Source: an uncultured Bacteroides sp.
GTDB lineage: Bacteria > Bacteroidota > Bacteroidia > Bacteroidales > Bacteroidaceae
Assembly: GCA_905197435.1 (NCBI GenBank)
Contig: CAJJYX010000042.1
Location: 1 to 19,840 of the forward strand
DNA: 19,840 nucleotides
Direction of reading: 5' to 3'
The notes under the pieces were generated by a model. That model saw only the letters and a list, made by a program, of their open reading frames with translations, ran no database searches and was not told the DNA's origin. Below are positions 15,971 through 19,840 of the stretch, piece after piece (position 1 is the first letter of the stretch; every line of letters starts with the position of its first letter). Position numbers and translations under genes: made by a program.

Positions 15971-15998
15971 AAAGAGGCTGCCAGGATGCAGCCTCTTT
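15971..15998 (+). terminator. Rho-independent terminator after tonB
   Basis: A perfect 11-bp stem (AAAGAGGCTGC at 15971-15981 with GCAGCCTCTTT at 15988-15998) has a 6-nt loop and runs into TTTTC. It lies 18 bp after the tonB stop codon and 35 bp before the next gene. Confidence 0.9.
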
Positions 15999-16033
15999 TC
16001 ATTATCCGCTATTTCCTAAATTTTTGAAATACC

Positions 16034-17008
16034 ATGTTTGCAGCTCCCGAGCTTTTAGAAAGAATAAATTCTCATATTGCAGGATTGCAGTTTACCCGTA
16101 CTCCTCAAGGTTTATATGCTCCCGTTACCTATATATTGTCTATGGGTGGCAAAAGAATCCGTCCGGTATTAATGTTGATGGCTTACAATCTGTATCAGGA
16201 GGATATTGACCGTATTTTCAACCCGGCAACGGGGATTGAAGTGTATCATAATTATACTCTTTTGCATGATGATTTGATGGATCGTGCAGACCGTCGCCGT
16301 GGGAAGGAGACAGTGCATAAAGTTTGGGGTGACAATGCTGCTATTCTTTCGGGTGATGCAATGCTTGTATTGGCTTATCAGTTTATGGCTCAATGTCCGG
16401 TTGAATATCTGAAAGAAGTATTGGATATATTCAGTCAGACAGCATTGGAAATCTGTGAGGGCCAACAGCTGGACATGGAGTTCGAACATCGGAAAGATGT
16501 GAAGGAAGAAGAATATCTGGAAATGATACGTCTGAAAACTTCGGTATTGTTGGCTGCAAGCTTGAAAATTGGTGCTCTTTTGGGTGGAGCTTCTTCTGAA
16601 GATGCGGAGCGGTTGTATGATTTCGGCATGAACTTGGGAGTCGCTTTTCAGTTAAAAGATGATCTCTTGGATGTTTATGGCGATGCTGTTATCTTCGGAA
16701 AGAACATAGGAGGTGATATTTTGTGTAATAAAAAGACCTATATGCTGATAAAGGCTTTTGAACATGCGGATAAAAATCAGCTGATTCGCCTGAATGCTTG
16801 GGTGGATGCCGTTTCATTCAATCCGGAGGAGAAAATCGCAGCGGTGACGGAACTGTACAATCAGATTGGCATCAAGGAATTGTGTGAGAAAAAAATGGAA
16901 AAGTACTGTGAGCGTGCAATGGAAAGTCTGATGGCAGTGAAGGTGGCGGATAAAAAGAAGGAGGAGTTGAAAAATCTGATGGCCAACCTGATGCATAGGG
17001 AAGTGTAA
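16034..17008 (+). CDS. Polyprenyl diphosphate synthase
   Basis: The protein is 324 aa. It condenses IPP with allylic diphosphates to build linear E-type prenyl chains. Landmarks: GGKRIRPVL at 38-46, the first Asp-rich motif DDLMD at 79-83 followed by RADRRRG, GDAMLVLAY, and the second motif DDLLD at 209-213 in FQLKDDLLDVYGD. There is no two-residue insert in the first motif, unlike bacterial FPP synthases of the IspA type. The residue five before the first Asp is Tyr74; in long-chain IspB enzymes it is usually Ala. By the chain-length rule this favours a short product (C15-C20), but that is only a prediction. It heads a unit with an unknown gene 18 bp downstream and a TatD-family gene. Confidence 0.92.
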   Translation: MFAAPELLERINSHIAGLQFTRTPQGLYAPVTYILSMGGKRIRPVLMLMAYNLYQEDIDRIFNPATGIEVYHNYTLLHDDLMDRADRRRGKETVHKVWGDNAAILSGDAMLVLAYQFMAQCPVEYLKEVLDIFSQTALEICEGQQLDMEFEHRKDVKEEEYLEMIRLKTSVLLAASLKIGALLGGASSEDAERLYDFGMNLGVAFQLKDDLLDVYGDAVIFGKNIGGDILCNKKTYMLIKAFEHADKNQLIRLNAWVDAVSFNPEEKIAAVTELYNQIGIKELCEKKMEKYCERAMESLMAVKVADKKKEELKNLMANLMHREV

Positions 17009-17026
17009 CTTTAAATCCGCGAGAAA

Positions 17027-17740
17027 ATGCCTTATAGAAGATTGCCTAATACGGATCAAGCAAGGATACGGGCACTGAAAGCAGTGGTTGCCAGGGGTGA
17101 TATATGCAATGTGTATGATTTGGCTGTATCTTTAAAGGCATTGACCGATGCACGGAATTTTCTTACAAAGTTTGAAGCTGCGCAAGCTTATTATACTGAG
17201 TGCTTTGAGCGGCAGGCGCGGGCGGGGCGTAAGCATCAGGCTAATGTAAAGACTGCCCGCCTGTATATTTCCCATTTTATCCAAGTGTTGAATTTGGCAG
17301 TCATCCGCTCTGAAGTGCGCATTGCACATAAGGAGTATTATGGTTTGGAGGCAAGCAACAACAACGTGCCTGATTTGTCGACAGAGCCTGCTTTGGCAGA
17401 GTGGGGACGTAAAATCGTGGACGGGGAGAGCAGACGTATATCCCAAGGAGGAATTCCTATTTATAATCCAACGATTGCAAAGGTAAGGGTGCATTATGAC
17501 ATTTTTATGGATAGTTATGAGAAACAAAAGAATTTTCAATTTTTGACTGCCCGTAGTTTGGATGCATTGGCTTCGATGCGTGCAGAAGCGGATAGGTTGA
17601 TTCTGGATATATGGAACCAAGTTGAAAAGAAGTTTGAGGAGGTCACTCCCAATGAGAAACGTTTGGATTTATGCCGTGATTATGGGTTGGTCTATTATTA
17701 CCGTACCGGTGAAAAACGCAAAGATTTAGTTGAAGAATGA
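17027..17740 (+). CDS. Conserved Bacteroidales protein of unknown function
   Basis: I do not recognise a named family for this 237-aa protein. It begins MPYRRLPNTDQARIRALKAV, has no signal peptide or membrane helix, and is rich in charged residues. It appears mostly alpha-helical: long amphipathic stretches flank a central turn-rich part (GGIPIYNPTIAKVRVHYDIF). Aromatics and basic residues are abundant, as in RLYISHFIQVLNLAVIRSEV. No catalytic motif or metal-binding cluster is visible. It starts 18 bp after the prenyl synthase, and its stop codon overlaps the TatD start by ATGA, so it is translated with its neighbours. Coding potential is good: one long clean frame with codon use like the genes on either side. 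A cytoplasmic helical scaffold or binding role is possible but unsupported. Confidence 0.85.
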   Translation: MPYRRLPNTDQARIRALKAVVARGDICNVYDLAVSLKALTDARNFLTKFEAAQAYYTECFERQARAGRKHQANVKTARLYISHFIQVLNLAVIRSEVRIAHKEYYGLEASNNNVPDLSTEPALAEWGRKIVDGESRRISQGGIPIYNPTIAKVRVHYDIFMDSYEKQKNFQFLTARSLDALASMRAEADRLILDIWNQVEKKFEEVTPNEKRLDLCRDYGLVYYYRTGEKRKDLVEE

Positions 17741-18516
17741 GATTGATTGACTCACATTCCCACCTTTTTTTGGAAGAATTTGCAGAGGATTTGCCTCAAG
17801 TGATGACTCGTGCCCGTGAAGCAGGAGTCACACATATTTTTATGCCCAATATAGACAGTTCTACTATAACAGCTATGCTTCGGGTATGCCATGAGTATAA
17901 GGGATATTGCTACCCGATGATTGGACTACATCCTACATCGGTGAATGTAGATTATGAAAAGGAACTGGAGATAGTAGCTCGGGAGTTGGCTTCACCGAAT
18001 GAATTTGTTGCAATCGGTGAGATTGGCATGGACTTATATTGGGATAATACTTTCCTTAGAGAACAGCAAAGAGCGTTGGAACGGCAGATTGAGTGGGCTT
18101 TGGAATACGATTTGCCGGTAGTACTCCATTGCCGGGAAGCGTTCGATTATATATATAATGTGTTGAAACCCTATCAACGGACTTCTTTGAAAGGTATTTT
18201 TCATAGTTTTACAGGGACGTTGGAGGAAGCTTTTGGAGTTATGGAATTCTCGAATTTTATGATAGGGATAAATGGTGTGGTTACTTTCAAGAAATCAACT
18301 TTGCCCGAAGTCTTGAAGAATATCCCTTTGGAGTGCATCGTGCTGGAAACAGATTCTCCTTACTTGACTCCGGTGCCCAATCGGGGTAAGAGAAACGAAA
18401 GTGCGTACATTAAGGATACTTTGATAAAGGTGGCCGAGATATATGGAAAATCTCCTGAAATGGTGGCTCAGGTTACTTCTGATAACACTTTAAAAGTGTT
18501 CGGAATGCTCAAATAA
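17737..18516 (+). CDS. TatD-family metal-dependent hydrolase (DNase)
   Basis: The protein is 259 aa, normal for the TatD family of amidohydrolase-fold nucleases, which are two-metal TIM barrels. Metal ligands are visible in order: H7 and H9 in IDSHSHL, the glutamate in IGEIGMDLYWD, histidines in VVLHCREAF and GIFHSFTG, and the aspartate in VLETDSPYLTP. The family includes 3'-5' exonucleases used in DNA repair and RNA quality control; it is unrelated to Tat protein export despite the name. It overlaps the preceding gene by four bases (ATGA) and ends the unit. No convincing terminator follows. Confidence 0.93.
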   Translation: MRLIDSHSHLFLEEFAEDLPQVMTRAREAGVTHIFMPNIDSSTITAMLRVCHEYKGYCYPMIGLHPTSVNVDYEKELEIVARELASPNEFVAIGEIGMDLYWDNTFLREQQRALERQIEWALEYDLPVVLHCREAFDYIYNVLKPYQRTSLKGIFHSFTGTLEEAFGVMEFSNFMIGINGVVTFKKSTLPEVLKNIPLECIVLETDSPYLTPVPNRGKRNESAYIKDTLIKVAEIYGKSPEMVAQVTSDNTLKVFGMLK

Positions 18517-18623
18517 GCTCTTTAAGATTTTAAAGTTTATTAATTTTGAGATTTTATTTAAGATAAAACGGAAGGAATGAGACAGAACAACAAAAAAAAG
18601 AATACATTTGTAGCTGAAAACGC

Positions 18624-18651
18624 TTGTGGTTCGCATTTTTTTTGTAATTTG
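18624..18651 (+). promoter_or_regulatory. Candidate promoter of tRNA-Ser
   Basis: A TTG at 18624-18626 and TAATTTG at 18645-18651 are spaced like a Bacteroidales -33/-7 pair, about 28 bp before the tRNA 5' end. The -7 element is one base short of TAnnTTTG. Confidence 0.4.
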
Positions 18652-18678
18652 CACCCGATTTCAGAGAAGGTGTCTATT

Positions 18679-18766
18679 GGAGAGATGCTCGAGTGGTTGA
18701 AGAGGCACGCCTGGAAAGCGTGTATACCCCTAAAGGGTATCCGGGGTTCGAATCCCCGTCTCTCCG
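18679..18766 (+). tRNA. tRNA-Ser (anticodon GGA)
   Basis: The 88-nt gene folds into a full cloverleaf. The acceptor GGAGAGA (18679-18685) pairs perfectly with TCTCTCC (18759-18765), with discriminator G at 18766. The anticodon stem is CACGC/GCGTG around loop CTGGAAA, anticodon GGA at 18713-18715, reading UCU and UCC. A long variable arm (ATACCCC/GGGTAT) marks a class II serine tRNA. The T arm is CGGGG-TTCGAAT-CCCCG. The terminal CCA is not encoded. Confidence 0.97.
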
Positions 18767-18843
18767 CAATGTAATGGGATGGAGATAAAACAACAAATTA
18801 TAATAAATAAATTAATTAATTAATCTTAAAAATTAGACACACA

Positions 18844-18985
18844 ATGAAAAAGTTATTTGCAATTGTTGCTGTGATGGGAGTCTTAACATTTGGCTCAACT
18901 CAACTTGCTCAGGCTCAAGATGCTCCTGCAGCTGAACAAACCGAACAAGCAGCTGTAGCACCTGCTGCTGACGCTGCTGCTGCTG
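18844..18985 (+). CDS. exbB: N-terminal fragment of an ExbB/TolQ/MotA-type proton channel protein
   Basis: About 47 codons: MKKLFAIVAVMGVLTFG, a signal-like hydrophobic start, then an Ala/Glu/Gln-rich stretch (AQDAPAAEQTEQ, PAADAAAA). From memory, Bacteroides ExbB homologues begin this way and then continue into the three-helix MotA/TolQ/ExbB channel domain, which powers TonB. That domain is absent. After about 18985 the frame runs into DNA that is coding in a different frame and ends at 19191 with an Arg/Gly/Gln-rich nonsense tail. The truncation coincides with the composition change and is most likely an assembly join, not a mutation. The upstream 75 bp are AT-rich with no clear -7 element. 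Confidence 0.75.
18962..18985. other. Chimeric junction
   Basis: The GCT/CTG-rich stretch reads as Ala/Asp codons (PAADAAAA) in the ExbB frame and as Leu/Thr codons (LLLTLLLL) in the kinase frame. Both partners can plausibly own this stretch, so the exact breakpoint is hidden within it. Base composition rises sharply to its right. Confidence 0.85.
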
Positions 18986-19840
18986 GGCGCTTCGTTTTAC
19001 GCCTTGAGCTACAACTACCTCGTGGGCGAAAAGCGGGACGAGATGAAGGTGCGGGCGCAGCTCATCGTGCAGATGTCGGAGGAGTATCTGACGGCGGACG
19101 AGAGCAACGAGGCCGAGCAGGACAGCAGCCTCAGCCGCATGGCGGGCGTGGCCAGCATGATGACGGAGGTGAACTTCCTCATCTGCGATGAAAACGGACA
19201 GGCCCTGCTCACCACCGATGACACCTTGGCCGGCAGGAGCATCCGCCTGCCGGGGGAGATAACCGATAAGATTCTTAATAGCGCCGATGGCTTCGAGGGA
19301 TATACTACCCTGTCGGGCCTGTATAAGCTGCGCCAGTTTGCCGTAGGATTACCGGTGAAAACGTCGGATGGGCAGGTGGCCGGCATGGTTTTGGCCATGA
19401 TCGACGGCAGCCAGCTCATGCGGCTGTGGCGGTCCTTCACGGGATTGTTTTTCATGATTTCGGCCATTGTGCTGCTCATCGCCTTCGTGGCCAGCTCCTT
19501 CATGTCCATGCGGCAGATTCAGCCTATCAAGGAGATGCTCAAGGGAACCCGGGCCTATGCCGCCGGGAACTTTGACATGCGCATTGAGGACGAGGGCCGC
19601 TCCGATGAGATCGGTGAGCTGGCTCGGTCGTTCAATATGATGGCCGACTCACTGCTGGAGACGGAGCGCCAGCGCCGAGACTTTATCGCCAATATCTCCC
19701 ATGAGCTGAAAACGCCCATGACGTCCATCGCCGGCTATACCGATGGGATCCTGGACGGAACTATCCCCCAAAAGGACGAGCGCAAATATCTGCAAATTAT
19801 CTCTGACGAAAGCCATCGGCTCAGCCGTCTGGTGCGGCGG
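18962..19840 (+). CDS. Foreign sensor histidine kinase, partial at both ends
   Basis: An open frame of 293 codons without a start (a TAG lies just upstream at 18956) and cut by the window end. Order: a leucine-rich first membrane helix (about 1-20), an extracytoplasmic domain (about 21-157) with FLICDENGQALLTT and a PAS/Cache-like look, a second helix (about 159-181), and HAMP (about 182-235, with AGNFDMRI and DEIGELARSFNMM). The HisKA H-box FIANISHELKTPMTSIAGY follows, with H247 as the phospho-acceptor; the ATPase domain lies beyond the window. GC-rich codons and the H-box style resemble Clostridia/Oscillospiraceae kinases. It should not be read as part of the Bacteroides locus. Confidence 0.8.
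   Translation, partial: MLLTLLLLGASFYALSYNYLVGEKRDEMKVRAQLIVQMSEEYLTADESNEAEQDSSLSRMAGVASMMTEVNFLICDENGQALLTTDDTLAGRSIRLPGEITDKILNSADGFEGYTTLSGLYKLRQFAVGLPVKTSDGQVAGMVLAMIDGSQLMRLWRSFTGLFFMISAIVLLIAFVASSFMSMRQIQPIKEMLKGTRAYAAGNFDMRIEDEGRSDEIGELARSFNMMADSLLETERQRRDFIANISHELKTPMTSIAGYTDGILDGTIPQKDERKYLQIISDESHRLSRLVRR

Noticed and set aside
18577..18774. 65-aa open frame across tRNA-Ser
   Set aside because: It overlaps the entire tRNA; the second half is just the translated tRNA (EMLEWLKRHAWK), a well-known false gene.
18844..19191. 115-aa protein as a whole
   Set aside because: Only the first ~47 codons are real; the rest is an out-of-frame reading of the kinase after the junction.
19015..19509. 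164-aa minus-strand open frame
   Set aside because: It is a shadow of the kinase sensor and second membrane helix; low-complexity Ser/Arg/Met content and no motif.

Overview
The window reads as a Bacteroides-type (Bacteroidales) gut chromosome segment up to about position 18985, and then as DNA from an unrelated, more GC-rich organism. Evidence for Bacteroidales: repeated TAnnTTTG -7 promoter elements with short leaders, weak Shine-Dalgarno sequences, a PAP2/outer-membrane-barrel fusion, a TonB with a single N-terminal anchor, and an ExbB-like N-terminus typical of Bacteroides. The species cannot be fixed from sequence reading alone.

Layout. (1) 1-66: the edge of a 22-bp tandem repeat. (2) 167-9064, all on the minus strand: a membrane/efflux locus. 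In transcription order it holds a TolC-type outer-membrane protein, a lipoprotein adaptor, an RND pump, a small EamA-type membrane protein, an OmpR-type response regulator, a histidine kinase and a PAP2 phosphatase with an outer-membrane barrel. (3) 9236-12138, plus strand, divergent from the pump: a steroid 5-alpha-reductase (close to human SRD5A2 in its signature residues), an old-yellow-enzyme oxidoreductase broken by an internal deletion, and a short-chain dehydrogenase. This set matches the 5AR/5BR/3-beta-HSDH cluster described in gut Bacteroidales, which turns 3-oxo bile acids into iso-allo bile acids. (4) 12224-15002, minus strand: core genes cmk, ispH and pfkA, separated from the trio by a perfect 17-bp bidirectional terminator hairpin. 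(5) 15266-18516, plus strand: tonB, a terminator, then a polyprenyl diphosphate synthase, an unknown helical protein and a TatD-family hydrolase as one unit. (6) 18679-18766: tRNA-Ser(GGA). (7) 18844-18985: the first codons of an ExbB/TolQ-type proton channel. (8) About 18962-19840: a histidine kinase fragment of Firmicutes character.

How it fits together. The pump operon and the bile-acid/steroid trio share a 171-bp intergenic region. The pump promoter and the PAP2 promoter carry the same 13-bp box at the same distance from the -7 element, which suggests joint control, perhaps by the resident two-component system. A plausible reading is a sterol/bile-acid response locus combining chemical modification, efflux and envelope remodelling. 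The 5BR-like gene has apparently lost about 23 bp, so this copy of the pathway would lack its first step unless the deletion is an assembly error. The join at 18962-18985 lies in a GCT/CTG-rich stretch that fits both partners, so it is most likely an assembly chimera. The kinase after it should not be assigned to this organism.
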